This document shows positions 24,315 to 33,029 of a stretch of DNA of 64,000 nucleotides, one piece after another. The DNA is from Serpens sp964410065. Lineage in GTDB: Bacteria > Pseudomonadota > Gammaproteobacteria > Pseudomonadales > Pseudomonadaceae. The notes beneath the pieces were generated by a model. That model was not told the origin of the DNA. It saw nothing but the letters and a program-made list of their open reading frames with translations, and made no database searches. Position numbers and translations under genes: made by a program. The DNA is taken from the NCBI GenBank assembly GCA_964410065.1, contig CAYPFO010000002.1, forward strand, positions 1 through 64,000, in the 5' to 3' direction. How positions within the stretch are numbered: the stretch's first letter is position 1; every line of letters begins with the position of its first letter.

Positions 24315-26237
24315 ATGCATTACCGCACCGATATCGAAGGGCTCAGAGCGCTTGCCGTTCTCCTGGTCATTGCTTACCACTATCAGTTTCCGGGCATCAC
24401 CGGCGGGTTCATTGGCGTTGATGTCTTCTTCGTCATTTCCGGTTTCGTCATCACCCAGTTGCTCATGCGCTCCATGGCGCAAGGTACCTTCAGCTTTGCG
24501 GATTTCTATGCGCGCCGAATCCGTCGCCTGGTTCCGGTGTTTCTGCTGGTGTCCACGGCCAGCTTCCTGCTGATCTCGCCCTATTACCTGGATGATGATT
24601 ACTACGTATTTTCCAAGAGCTGGCTGAGCTCATTGGTCGGCGTCAGTAACTTTTATTATTTCAGTGAGCTGAACCAGTACTTCGCACCTGAAACTCAATC
24701 GCTCACGCTGCTGCATACCTGGTCGCTGGCCGTCGAAGAGCAGTTTTACCTGCTCTGGCCGCTGACGCTGCTGCTAATCTGGCGCTGTTTCCGCAGCTGG
24801 GGTGGCCTACGCACCTTCCTGTTCATCGTGCTGCTGGCTCTGCTGCTGTCGGTGTACCTGGCGGAAACCGCGCCTAAGGCTGCGTATTACCTGTTGCCGG
24901 CCCGGTTGTTCGAATTGCTGCTCGGTGCCGGCGTTGCCTTGCACGCAAGCCGCTTGCAGGTTCTGCAAGCGTGGACGGCGCAGATTCTCGCAAGCACGGG
25001 CCTCGTGCTGATCGTCGCCACCGGTTTGTTGTTGGATAAAAGCGACCATTTCCCTGGTTACAACGCCTTGTGGCCGACCTTGGGCACCGCGCTGATCATT
25101 TACGCAGGCCTGCACCAGCCCGGTACCTGGGTGGCGCGGCTGCTCAGCCTTCGCTGGATGGTCTTCCTGGGCGGTATTTCCTATTCGCTGTACCTGTGGC
25201 ACTGGCCAATCGTGGCGTTGCTTCATTACCAGTTGGTGGAGCTCACCTGGCCGATTCGCCTGGCCATGGTCGCCGGGGTCATGCTGCTGTCCTGGCTCAG
25301 TTATCGCCTGGTTGAGAATCCGTTCCGCTATACCCAGTGGCGACTGGGCCAATTGTTCCTGGTGGTGATACTAGCGCCGGCGGTGCTGATGTGGGCGGTG
25401 CAGGTCACCATCCGGCTGGCGGATGACATCAGCTTCCGGATTCCGGAAGAGCGTCGCGAGCTCTACAAGATCATCGAGCAGAATGACGATACGGACCTGT
25501 ATAAAGCCTGTTTCAAAGGGCCTTATTACCAGTTCAACACCTCGGCCAAATGCCTGTTCGGCGCACCGGCACCGCAGGGTGAGCCCAATAGCATTCTGAT
25601 TGGCGATTCCCACGCCATTGCGCTGATGGGGTTTGTCGAGCAACTGCTCACCGGTACGGACCGATCACTGCTGTTGGTAACCCAGGCCTCCACGCCCTTC
25701 GTTCTGGCAGAGCATGCAGCCTCGGTATTCGGGGACGACAGCGAGAAAATAGACCGCAGCCGTGCGCTGACCGAATACCTGAGCAAGCGCCCGATGACGG
25801 TCTTTGTTTCGGCGTATTGGGACGCCTACCTGGCCAGCTCGACCCATCACCGGTCTTTCGTGGCAGCCATTGGCTGGCTGGTGGGGCAGGGACATGATGT
25901 GATCATTCTCGAGGACGTTCCCAAGTTACCTTCATCGGCCCATGCCCATTGTCTGCTCAAGAACATGGCGGACTGCTCCATCGATGTTGACCCGGTCCGC
26001 AGACGCCTGGCTAACTTCGAGCGATTCAAGGAAGAGGTGCGCGCTGGATATCCCCAGGTTGCCTGGATCAATCCGCGTAACGTCATCTGCGATGAGACGC
26101 GTTGCCAGACGGTGCTCAACGATATTCCTCTCTATCGGGATGCAGACCATCTGAATAATCTGGGCGCGCGGGAAATCGCCCGAGCTTACCTGCAGCGCTT
26201 CGGCAACCCTCTGTTGGAAAAGTATTCGGCTAACTGA
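24315..26237 (+). CDS. Acyltransferase-3 / SGNH fusion protein (OafA-like)
   Basis: A 640-residue inner-membrane O-acyltransferase. Residues 1 to about 345 form a ten-helix acyltransferase-3 domain beginning YRTDIEGLRALAVLLVIAYHY, with the conserved region FFVISGFVIT. The C-terminal half is a periplasmic SGNH domain with the nucleophile block GDSH (430-433) and the D609-x-x-H612 pair. Such fusions O-acetylate envelope glycans such as LPS O-antigen. No O-antigen genes are nearby, so the acceptor is unknown. It is a single gene. Confidence 0.9.
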   Translation: MHYRTDIEGLRALAVLLVIAYHYQFPGITGGFIGVDVFFVISGFVITQLLMRSMAQGTFSFADFYARRIRRLVPVFLLVSTASFLLISPYYLDDDYYVFSKSWLSSLVGVSNFYYFSELNQYFAPETQSLTLLHTWSLAVEEQFYLLWPLTLLLIWRCFRSWGGLRTFLFIVLLALLLSVYLAETAPKAAYYLLPARLFELLLGAGVALHASRLQVLQAWTAQILASTGLVLIVATGLLLDKSDHFPGYNALWPTLGTALIIYAGLHQPGTWVARLLSLRWMVFLGGISYSLYLWHWPIVALLHYQLVELTWPIRLAMVAGVMLLSWLSYRLVENPFRYTQWRLGQLFLVVILAPAVLMWAVQVTIRLADDISFRIPEERRELYKIIEQNDDTDLYKACFKGPYYQFNTSAKCLFGAPAPQGEPNSILIGDSHAIALMGFVEQLLTGTDRSLLLVTQASTPFVLAEHAASVFGDDSEKIDRSRALTEYLSKRPMTVFVSAYWDAYLASSTHHRSFVAAIGWLVGQGHDVIILEDVPKLPSSAHAHCLLKNMADCSIDVDPVRRRLANFERFKEEVRAGYPQVAWINPRNVICDETRCQTVLNDIPLYRDADHLNNLGAREIARAYLQRFGNPLLEKYSAN

Positions 26238-26238
26238 A

Positions 26239-26259
26239 TACGGCGCTGGGCGCGCCGTA
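26239..26259 (-). terminator. Weak hairpin at the end of the liu operon
   Basis: TACGGCG pairs with CGCCGTA around a 7-base loop between the convergent acyltransferase and liuE ends. On the minus strand TTCAGTT follows, so the T run is poor. It may help terminate either transcript. Confidence 0.35.
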
Positions 26260-26291
26260 CTCGGTCAATCCACGTTAGGCGAGAGCTGCGA

Positions 26292-27191
26292 TTAACGGGC
26301 CGCGCGTGCCTGCGCCACACGCGAGCCATTGTGGCGGCCAAGCAGGGCGCAAATGCGCTCGCCAGCGGCGATCAGTCGTTGCAGATCCACGCCGGTGTCG
26401 ATACCCAGTCCTTGCAGCAGGTAAACCACGTCTTCGCTGGCCACATTGCCGCTGGCACCCTTGGCATAAGGGCAGCCGCCCAGGCCGGCTACTGAGCTGT
26501 CGAACACCGCGATACCTTCCAGCAGGCTCGCATAGATATTGGCCAGCGCCTGGCCGTAGGTGTCATGAAAGTGCCCGGCCAGGCGTTCGCGGGGGATATC
26601 CTTGCTGACTACATCGATCAGCTGACGGGTCTTGCCCGGCGTGCCAGCGCCGATAGTGTCGCCCAGCGAAATCTCGTAGCAGCCCATGGTGAACAGCTCC
26701 CGCGCTACCTGTGCTACCTGCGCCGGGGCGATGTCGCCTTCATAGGGGCAGCCCAGTACGCAGGAGACATAGCCGCGCACCCGAATACCGTTTTGCCGCG
26801 CGGCGTCCATCAGCGGAGCGAAGCGTTGCAGGCTTTCGGCAATGGAGCAGTTGATGTTCTTTTGCGAAAAGCTTTCCGAGGCAGCAGCGAACACGGCGAC
26901 TTCTTTGACGCCCGCCTCCAGCGCCGCTGCAAAACCCTGCAGGTTGGGCGTCAAGGCTGCATAAGTGGCGCCGGGCTTACGCTGAATCTGCGCAAACACC
27001 TCGGCGCTGCCGGCCATCTGTGGCACCCATTTGGGCGAGACAAAACTGCCGACTTCGATATAGTCCAGTCCGGCAGCGCTCAGGTCATCGACCAGGCGCA
27101 CCTTGTCGGCCACGCTGATCGGCACTTTTTCGTTCTGCAGTCCGTCCCGTGGGCCGACTTCGACCAGGCGGACGTTTTGCGGTAGGTTCAT
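26292..27191 (-). CDS. liuE: Hydroxymethylglutaryl-CoA lyase
   Basis: A 299-residue TIM-barrel lyase that splits HMG-CoA into acetoacetate and acetyl-CoA, the last step of leucine degradation. The start motif VEVGPRDGLQNE (10-21) and the catalytic-cysteine loop GLGGCPYAKGASGN are intact. I chose ATG 27191 because it overlaps the liuD stop by 4 bp (ATGA) and the family starts at that point; the frame continues upstream inside liuD. It is the final gene of liuRABCDE. Its product acetoacetate is the substrate of the acetoacetate-CoA ligase encoded at 17.7-19.6 kb. Confidence 0.96.
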   Translation of the reverse strand: MNLPQNVRLVEVGPRDGLQNEKVPISVADKVRLVDDLSAAGLDYIEVGSFVSPKWVPQMAGSAEVFAQIQRKPGATYAALTPNLQGFAAALEAGVKEVAVFAAASESFSQKNINCSIAESLQRFAPLMDAARQNGIRVRGYVSCVLGCPYEGDIAPAQVAQVARELFTMGCYEISLGDTIGAGTPGKTRQLIDVVSKDIPRERLAGHFHDTYGQALANIYASLLEGIAVFDSSVAGLGGCPYAKGASGNVASEDVVYLLQGLGIDTGVDLQRLIAAGERICALLGRHNGSRVAQARAAR

Positions 27192-29119
27192 TCCTCCAGC
27201 TCCACCAGGGCCGCGCCCTCGTTGACCATATCCCCTTCGGCGCAATACAGCGCCTTGACCACCCCGGCCTGCGGCGCGCGGATGCTGTGTTCCATCTTCA
27301 TGGCCTCCAGCACCACCAGCGCCGTGCCGGCCTCGACGACCTGGCCGGGCTCAACCAATACACGCACGATGCTGCCGTTCATGGGCGCCACAAGACCGCC
27401 GTGCTGGGCATGGCTGGCCTCCACTTCGGCGATGGCATCAACGCGGGTCACCGTCTGCAATTCACCGTTCCATTCCAGGTGCAGGGTATCGCCCTGACGG
27501 ATGGCCTGCAGGCGTTGCTGGACACCGGAGGCGTTGGTGTACAGCAGGAGATCGCCGCACACCTGCGCGTTGCCAGACGGGCGGATCACCTGGGCAATGC
27601 CATTGCAGCGAAGATGCACAATGCTCTGCGCCGGCAATCCGGCGCGCCAGCCGCTGGCGGCAGCCCACGGCGAATGCAGATCGTCCGGGCGCTGGCGGGC
27701 GGGTTCGCTGGCTACAAAGGCCTCTGCGGCCAGTTGCCAGAAAGCTTTGGGTAATTCAGCGGACGGCGGCAGCAGATCGGCCTGGTAACGGGGAATAAAA
27801 CCCGTGTCCAGTTCGGCCGCGGCAAAGGCCGGATGAGCGATTACGCGACGCAGGAACGGCAGGTTGGTCTTGAAACCGCCCACCGCCAGTTCGTCCAGCA
27901 TGCTCAGCAGACGCAAACGGGCTTCCTCACGGGTTTCGCCCCAGGCGATCAGCTTGGCCAGCATCGGGTCATAGAACGGCGAGACGCTGTCGCCTTCGCT
28001 GACCCCGCTGTCCACCCGGCGTCCGGGGCCGGCGGTGGGTTCGCGATACAGCGCCAGCGTGCCTGAGGCGGGCAGGAAATCCTGCTCGGTGTCTTCGGCA
28101 TAGAGGCGCACTTCGATGGCATGGCCGTTCAGAGGCACTTGATCCTGCGTGATCGGCAACACCTCGCCGTTGGCCACGCGGATCTGCCAGGCCACCAGGT
28201 CCAGGCCGGTGATGGCTTCGGTAACCGGATGTTCGACCTGCAAGCGGGTGTTCATTTCCATGAAGAAGAAGTCACCGCGCGAGTCGAGCAGGAACTCCAC
28301 AGTGCCGGCACCCACATAACCAATGGCCTGGGCAGCCTTGACCGCCGCCTCGCCCATGGCGCGGCGCAGTTCGACGGACAGGCCCGGCGCCGGCGCTTCT
28401 TCGACGACTTTCTGGTGACGACGCTGAATGGAACAGTCGCGCTCGTTGAGGTACAGGCAGTTACCGTGTTGGTCGGCGAACACCTGGATTTCCACGTGAC
28501 GCGGCTTGAGGACGTATTTCTCCACCAGCATGCGCGCATCGCCAAAGGCCGACTGCGCCTCGCGCTGCGCCGATTGCAGGGCTTCGGCCAGATCAGCCTC
28601 GCGCTCCACCACTTTCATGCCTTTGCCGCCACCGCCGGCGGCGGCCTTGAGCAGCACCGGATAGCCGATGCGCTCGGCGGCAGCGCGGAAGGTTTCCACA
28701 TCCTGCGCTTCACCGTGGTAACCGGGCACCAGGGGCACGCCGGCGGTTTCCATCAAGGCCTTGGCGGCGGACTTGCTGCCCATGGCGTCAATGGCCGAGG
28801 CGGGTGGGCCGAGAAACAGCAGGCCGTTTTGCTCGCAGGCCCGCGCAAAAGCGGCGTTTTCAGCCAGAAAACCGTAACCGGGGTGAATCGCCTGAGCGCC
28901 GGATGCCTGGGCTGCGGCGATGATGGCGTCGATGCGCAGGTAGCTTTCCGCCGGTTTGGCGCCGCCCAGATCCACGCTTAGGTCCGCCTCGCGAACATGG
29001 CGTGCAGATCGATCAATGGCGCTGTGTACAGCCACGGTCTTGATGCCCAAGGCATTGGCCGTGCGCATGATGCGGCAGGCAATCTCGCCCCGGTTGGCGA
29101 TCAGCAGCGTTGTAATCAT
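27188..29119 (-). CDS. liuD: Methylcrotonyl-CoA carboxylase, biotin-carboxylase/carrier subunit
   Basis: A 643-residue alpha subunit. The biotin-carboxylase domain (about 1-450) shows ANRGEIACRI, the ATP-grasp glycine loop KAAAGGGGKGMK and EMNTRLQVEHPVTE. The biotin carrier domain at the C-terminus has EAMKMEH with Lys608 as the biotin site. With LiuB it carboxylates 3-methylcrotonyl-CoA. It overlaps liuE by 4 bp and is separated from liuC by 56 bp filled with a 7-bp tandem repeat. Length and motifs are normal. Confidence 0.96.
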   Translation of the reverse strand: MITTLLIANRGEIACRIMRTANALGIKTVAVHSAIDRSARHVREADLSVDLGGAKPAESYLRIDAIIAAAQASGAQAIHPGYGFLAENAAFARACEQNGLLFLGPPASAIDAMGSKSAAKALMETAGVPLVPGYHGEAQDVETFRAAAERIGYPVLLKAAAGGGGKGMKVVEREADLAEALQSAQREAQSAFGDARMLVEKYVLKPRHVEIQVFADQHGNCLYLNERDCSIQRRHQKVVEEAPAPGLSVELRRAMGEAAVKAAQAIGYVGAGTVEFLLDSRGDFFFMEMNTRLQVEHPVTEAITGLDLVAWQIRVANGEVLPITQDQVPLNGHAIEVRLYAEDTEQDFLPASGTLALYREPTAGPGRRVDSGVSEGDSVSPFYDPMLAKLIAWGETREEARLRLLSMLDELAVGGFKTNLPFLRRVIAHPAFAAAELDTGFIPRYQADLLPPSAELPKAFWQLAAEAFVASEPARQRPDDLHSPWAAASGWRAGLPAQSIVHLRCNGIAQVIRPSGNAQVCGDLLLYTNASGVQQRLQAIRQGDTLHLEWNGELQTVTRVDAIAEVEASHAQHGGLVAPMNGSIVRVLVEPGQVVEAGTALVVLEAMKMEHSIRAPQAGVVKALYCAEGDMVNEGAALVELEE

Positions 29120-29140
29120 TATTTTCCGCTCCAGTATTTT

Positions 29141-29177
29141 CTTGCAGCTTGCAGCTTGCAGCTTGCAGCTTGCAGCT
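29141..29177. repeat. Tandem heptamer repeat, five CTTGCAG units
   Basis: Five perfect head-to-tail copies of CTTGCAG plus two bases fill most of the 56-bp gap between liuC and liuD. The last bases overlap the liuC stop codon. Such perfect short repeats can change copy number by slippage. Confidence 0.95.
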
Positions 29178-29970
29178 ATTGGCTCTGCCAGTTCGGTTTG
29201 CGCTTTTCGAGGAAGGCTTTCAGGCCTTCCTGGCCTTCCTCGCTGATGCGGATACGGGCGATGGCGCTTTCCGTGTGCCGGCGCAGGGCCGGGCTCAAGG
29301 CGCCATGACCTACCTCATTGAGCAGCTCCTTGCACGCGGCCATCGCTTGCGGGCTGTTCAGCAACCATTGCTCGATCCACTGTTCGACGGCCGCGTCGAG
29401 GGTGTCCTCGGCATAGCATTCGGCGAACAGACCCAGCACGCGCGCCCGTTCACCGTCGAAGGCTTCGGCACTCAAGGCGTAGCGGCGTGTGGCGCGGCGG
29501 CCAATGGCGTGCACCACGAACGGACTGATCACCGCAGGCATCAGGCCGACGCGCACTTCTGACAAGCAGACGCGCGCGCTCTCGGCGCCGATGGCCATGT
29601 CACAGCAGGCAATCAGGCCCACCGCGCCACCGTAGGCGGCGCCCTGGACCACGGCCAGTGTCGGCACACGCAGCTGTTGCAGGCTGTACATCAGCTCGCC
29701 GAGGCGCTGCGAATCCTCCAGATTGGCGTGATAGTTCAAGTGGGCGCTTTCCTGCATCCACGCCAGATCCGCACCGGCAGAGAAATGCTTGCCGCGTCCG
29801 CGCAGCAGCAGGAAGCGCAAGGAATCATCCTCGCCGAGGGTTCTGATCGCCGCGGTGAGCTCGCGGATCATCTGCGCGTTGAAGGCGTTGTTCTTCTCCG
29901 GGCGATTCAGCCACAGGGTGGCGAAGCCGCGAGGATTGGTTTCGAGCTGGATGGTCTGGAAGTCATTCAT
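29176..29970 (-). CDS. liuC: Methylglutaconyl-CoA hydratase
   Basis: A 264-residue crotonase-family enzyme that hydrates 3-methylglutaconyl-CoA to HMG-CoA. The oxyanion-hole segments KHFSAGADLAWM and GAAYGGAVGLIACCD and the downstream SEVRVGLMPAVISPFV are present. I chose ATG 29970 (MNDFQTIQLE) because AAGGAA lies seven bases upstream; the frame continues eight codons into the gap repeat. It sits between liuB and liuD, fixing its role. Its TAG stop lies inside the tandem heptamer array. Confidence 0.94.
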   Translation of the reverse strand: MNDFQTIQLETNPRGFATLWLNRPEKNNAFNAQMIRELTAAIRTLGEDDSLRFLLLRGRGKHFSAGADLAWMQESAHLNYHANLEDSQRLGELMYSLQQLRVPTLAVVQGAAYGGAVGLIACCDMAIGAESARVCLSEVRVGLMPAVISPFVVHAIGRRATRRYALSAEAFDGERARVLGLFAECYAEDTLDAAVEQWIEQWLLNSPQAMAACKELLNEVGHGALSPALRRHTESAIARIRISEEGQEGLKAFLEKRKPNWQSQ

Positions 29971-29985
29971 GGGAAATTCCTTGTT

Positions 29986-30057
29986 GAGCTGCAAGCTTCA
30001 AGCGACAAGCCTCCAGCCCAAATTGCTGTCTTTGCTCTGCTTGCCGCTAGCAGCTGC
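29986..30057. repeat. Imperfect inverted repeat in the liuB-liuC gap
   Basis: The left arm (29986-30014, CTGCAAGCTTCAAGCGACAA) and right arm (30034-30057, GCTTGCCGCTAGCAGC) are roughly complementary. They belong to the same CAAGC/GCTTG-rich family as the repeats at 29141 and 55389. It fills the 88-bp intergenic space. Confidence 0.7.
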
Positions 30058-30058
30058 T

Positions 30059-31666
30059 TCACATGCGGAACACGCCGAAGCGGGTTGGCTCGATCGGTGC
30101 GTTGAGGCTGGCTGAAAGCGCCAGCCCCAGCACATCGCGGGTTTGCGCCGGATCGATGACGCCGTCGTCCCACAGGCGGGCGCTGGAGTAGTAAGGATGG
30201 CCCTGGTGTTCGTACTGCTCGAGGATCGGCTGCTTGAGCTGCTGTTCCTCTTCGGCGGAGAACGTCTGTCCGGCACGTTCGGCCTGCTCACGCTTGACCT
30301 GGGCGAGCACGCCTGCGGCCTGCTCGCCGCCCATCACCGAGATGCGTGCGTTTGGCCACATCCACAGGAAACGCGGATCGTAGGCACGTCCGCACATGCC
30401 GTAGTTACCGGCGCCGAAGCTGCCGCCGATGATTACGGTGAATTTCGGTACCTGGGCGCAGGCCACCGCAGTGACCAGCTTGGCGCCGTGCTTGGCGATG
30501 CCGCCGGCCTCGTATTTCTGGCCGACCATAAAGCCCGTGATGTTCTGCAGAAACAGCAGCGGAATCCCGCGCTGGCACGCCAGTTCAATGAAGTTGGCGC
30601 CTTTTTGCGCCGACTCGGCAAACAGAATGCCGTTGTTGGCGAGGATCGCCACCGGATAGCCGTGCAGATGGGCGAAACCGCAGACCAGCGTGGTACCAAA
30701 CAGCGCCTTGTATTCGTCCAGCTGCGAATCGTCGACGATGCGTGCAATCACCTCGCGCACGTCGAAGGGCTGTTTGCTGTCCGCGGGAATCACGCCGTAC
30801 AGCTCCTCGGCGGCGTAGCGGGGGGCGATCGGCGTGCGGCTCTGCACCTGACCAAGTTTGCGCCAGTTGAGGTTGGCGATGCAGCGGCGCGCCAGGGCAA
30901 GGGCGTGCTCGTCGTTTTCTGCGTAATGGTCGGCGACCCCCGAGATCTTGCAGTGCACATCGGCACCGCCCAGCGCTTCGGCGCTGACCACTTCGCCGGT
31001 GGCGGCCTTCACCAGCGGCGGGCCGGCAAGGAAGATGGTCGCCTGGTTGCGCACCATGATCGCCTCATCGGCCATGGCCGGGACATAGGCGCCGCCGGCC
31101 GTGCAGGACCCCATCACCACGGCGATCTGCGGAATGCCCATGGCACTCATGTTCGCCTGGTTGAAGAAGATCCGCCCGAAATGCTCGCGGTCCGGGAACA
31201 CCTCATCCTGCCGGGGCAGGTTGGCGCCGCCGGAATCCACCAGGTAAATGCACGGCAGGCGGTTCTGCTGGGCGATGGTCTGCGCACGCAGGTGTTTCTT
31301 CACCGTCAGCGGGTAATAACTGCCGCCTTTCACCGTGGCATCGTTGGCCACGATCATGCACTCGATGCCTTCGACACGGCCGATACCGGCGATTACGCCC
31401 GCCGCAGGCACGTCTTCGCCATACACCTCATGGGCGGCCAACTGGCCGATTTCCAGAAAGGGCGAACCGGCGTCGAGCAATTGGTCGATGCGTTGGCGCG
31501 GCAGCAGTTTGCCACGCGAGGTGTGGCGTTCTTGCGCCTTGGCGCCGCCGCCTTGTTGGACACGCTCCAGCAAGGCACGCAGGTCATCGACCTGGGTGAG
31601 CATCGCCGCGCTGTTGGCGGCGAATTCCGGGGAGCGGGGGTTGATTTGGGTGTGCAGGATGGCCAT
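30059..31666 (-). CDS. liuB: Methylcrotonyl-CoA carboxylase, carboxyltransferase subunit
   Basis: A 535-residue carboxyltransferase subunit, exactly the usual size. The N-terminal half has ARGKLL-like SRGKLLPRQRID, VDSGGANLPRQDEVFPD and the acyl-CoA block GSCTAGGAYVPAM. The C-terminal half has NITGFMVGQKYEAGGIAKHG and GSFGAGNYGMCGRAY. With LiuD it forms the biotin-dependent methylcrotonyl-CoA carboxylase. I chose ATG 31666 (MAILHTQINP), with GGAGCC eight bases upstream; the frame runs upstream through a REP-like element that is not protein-coding. Confidence 0.96.
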   Translation of the reverse strand: MAILHTQINPRSPEFAANSAAMLTQVDDLRALLERVQQGGGAKAQERHTSRGKLLPRQRIDQLLDAGSPFLEIGQLAAHEVYGEDVPAAGVIAGIGRVEGIECMIVANDATVKGGSYYPLTVKKHLRAQTIAQQNRLPCIYLVDSGGANLPRQDEVFPDREHFGRIFFNQANMSAMGIPQIAVVMGSCTAGGAYVPAMADEAIMVRNQATIFLAGPPLVKAATGEVVSAEALGGADVHCKISGVADHYAENDEHALALARRCIANLNWRKLGQVQSRTPIAPRYAAEELYGVIPADSKQPFDVREVIARIVDDSQLDEYKALFGTTLVCGFAHLHGYPVAILANNGILFAESAQKGANFIELACQRGIPLLFLQNITGFMVGQKYEAGGIAKHGAKLVTAVACAQVPKFTVIIGGSFGAGNYGMCGRAYDPRFLWMWPNARISVMGGEQAAGVLAQVKREQAERAGQTFSAEEEQQLKQPILEQYEHQGHPYYSSARLWDDGVIDPAQTRDVLGLALSASLNAPIEPTRFGVFRM

Positions 31667-31686
31667 GGTCTGGCTCCGATTCATTC

Positions 31687-31756
31687 CGTAGGGTGGATGG
31701 CGCTTTGTCCATCCACCGGCTCTGGCGGAAAACGCTTCGCGGTTTTCCACCCTACG
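31687..31756. repeat. REP-like double hairpin in the liuA-liuB gap
   Basis: Outer arms CGTAGGGTGGA (31687-31697) and TCCACCCTACG (31746-31756) are perfectly complementary. Inside are a hairpin GGTGGATGG/CCATCCACC (31692-31700 with 31709-31717) and a second, GGAAAAC/GTTTTCC (31727-31733 with 31742-31748). This architecture resembles the palindromic extragenic elements found in many Pseudomonas genomes. It can fold into alternative structures in the operon mRNA. Confidence 0.85.
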
Positions 31757-31815
31757 ACTGAGGCTGAACGAGGCTGTGGCGGTTTTGCGTCCTGCCTTCA
31801 GCCTCAAGCCTCCAA
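31757..31815. repeat. Inverted GAGGCTG/CAGCCTC repeat next to the REP
   Basis: GAGGCTGAACGAGGCTG on the left and CAGCCTCAAGCCTCC on the right form an imperfect inverted repeat directly after the REP-like element, reaching almost to the liuA stop. It resembles the other CAAGC-type gap repeats in this window. Confidence 0.55.
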
Positions 31816-31819
31816 CGCT

Positions 31820-32983
31820 TTATTTGGTCTCGTTGAACAACTCGCGGCCGATCAGCATGCGGCGGATTTCGCTGGTGCCGGCGCCGATTTCGTAGAGCTT
31901 GGCGTCACGCAGGAGGCGGCCGGTGGGGAAATCATTGATGTAGCCGTTGCCGCCGAGAATCTGGATGGCATCTAAGGCCATCTGCGTGGCGCGCTCTGCG
32001 GTGTAGAGGATTACGCCGGCGGCGTCCTTGCGGGTGGTCTGGCCACGGTCGCACGCCTGTGCCACGGCATACAGGTAGGCGCGGCTGGCGTTGAGCTGGG
32101 TGTACATGTCGGCGACCTTGCCCTGAATCAGCTGGAACTCGCCGATGCTCTGGCCGAACTGCTGACGGTCATGAATGTACGGCACCACCACATCCATGCA
32201 CGCCTGCATGATGCCGGTCGGCCCACCGGAGAGCACCACGCGCTCGTAATCGAGGCCGCTCATCAGCACCTTGGCGCCGCCGTTGAGCGTGCCGAGGATG
32301 TTCTCTTCCGGCACTTCGACGTCCTGGAACACCAGCTCGCAGGTGTTCGAGCCGCGCATGCCCAGCTTGTCCAGCTTCGGGCTGCGCGAGAAGCCTTTGC
32401 TGTCGCGCTCGACGATGAATGCGGTGATGCCGCGCGGGCCGGCATTGATGTCGGTCTTGGCGTAGATCACATAGGTGTGGGCATCGGGGCCGTTGGTGAT
32501 CCACATCTTGCTGCCGTTGAGCACATAGCGGTCGCCTTGCTTGTCGGCGCGCAGCTTCATGCTCACCACGTCGGAGCCGGCGTTGGGTTCGCTCATGGCC
32601 AGGGCGCCGATATGCTCACCGCTGATCAGCTTGGGCAGGTACTTGGCTTTTTGCTCGGCGTTGCCGTTACGGTTGATCTGATTGACGCACAGGTTGGAGT
32701 GGGCGCCGTAGGAGAGGGCAACCGACGCCGAGGCGCGGCTGATTTCTTCCATGGCAATCACGTGGGCGAGATACCCCAGACCAGCGCCGCCGCATTCCTC
32801 TCCGACGGTCACACCCAGCAGGCCCATGTCGCCGAACTTGCGCCACATGTCCACGGGGAACTCGTTGTCGCGGTCGATTTGCGCGGCGCGCGGTGCCAGC
32901 TCGGCTGCGACGAAGGCCTGCACCTGCTCGCGCAGCATGTCGAGAGTTTCGCCCAGGGCGAAATCGAGGGTGGGGTAGCTCAT
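31820..32983 (-). CDS. liuA: Isovaleryl-CoA dehydrogenase
   Basis: A 387-residue acyl-CoA dehydrogenase that oxidises isovaleryl-CoA to 3-methylcrotonyl-CoA with FAD. The family blocks ALAMSEPNAGSDV and DRQQFGQSIGEFQLIQGK are present. The catalytic base is placed as in isovaleryl-CoA dehydrogenases: Glu247 in DYERVVLSGGPTG, while the position used by other members reads YEIGAGTSEIRR. This supports the specific assignment, as do the operon partners. AGGTG precedes the ATG, and immediately upstream of it lies AAAAACAA, a possible Crc/Hfq site. Confidence 0.96.
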   Translation of the reverse strand: MSYPTLDFALGETLDMLREQVQAFVAAELAPRAAQIDRDNEFPVDMWRKFGDMGLLGVTVGEECGGAGLGYLAHVIAMEEISRASASVALSYGAHSNLCVNQINRNGNAEQKAKYLPKLISGEHIGALAMSEPNAGSDVVSMKLRADKQGDRYVLNGSKMWITNGPDAHTYVIYAKTDINAGPRGITAFIVERDSKGFSRSPKLDKLGMRGSNTCELVFQDVEVPEENILGTLNGGAKVLMSGLDYERVVLSGGPTGIMQACMDVVVPYIHDRQQFGQSIGEFQLIQGKVADMYTQLNASRAYLYAVAQACDRGQTTRKDAAGVILYTAERATQMALDAIQILGGNGYINDFPTGRLLRDAKLYEIGAGTSEIRRMLIGRELFNETK

Positions 32984-32993
32984 GGTTCACCTG

Positions 32994-33001
32994 TTGTTTT
33001 T
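32994..33001 (-). promoter_or_regulatory. Possible Crc/Hfq motif at the liuA ribosome-binding site
   Basis: The minus strand reads AAAAACAAC just before the AGGTG Shine-Dalgarno of liuA. The first eight bases satisfy AANAANAA, and the position next to the ribosome-binding site is where Crc/Hfq sites usually act. The motif is short and could occur by chance. Confidence 0.4.
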
Positions 33002-33029
33002 AGAGTAGGAGAATGAAGCTTGGGTACGG

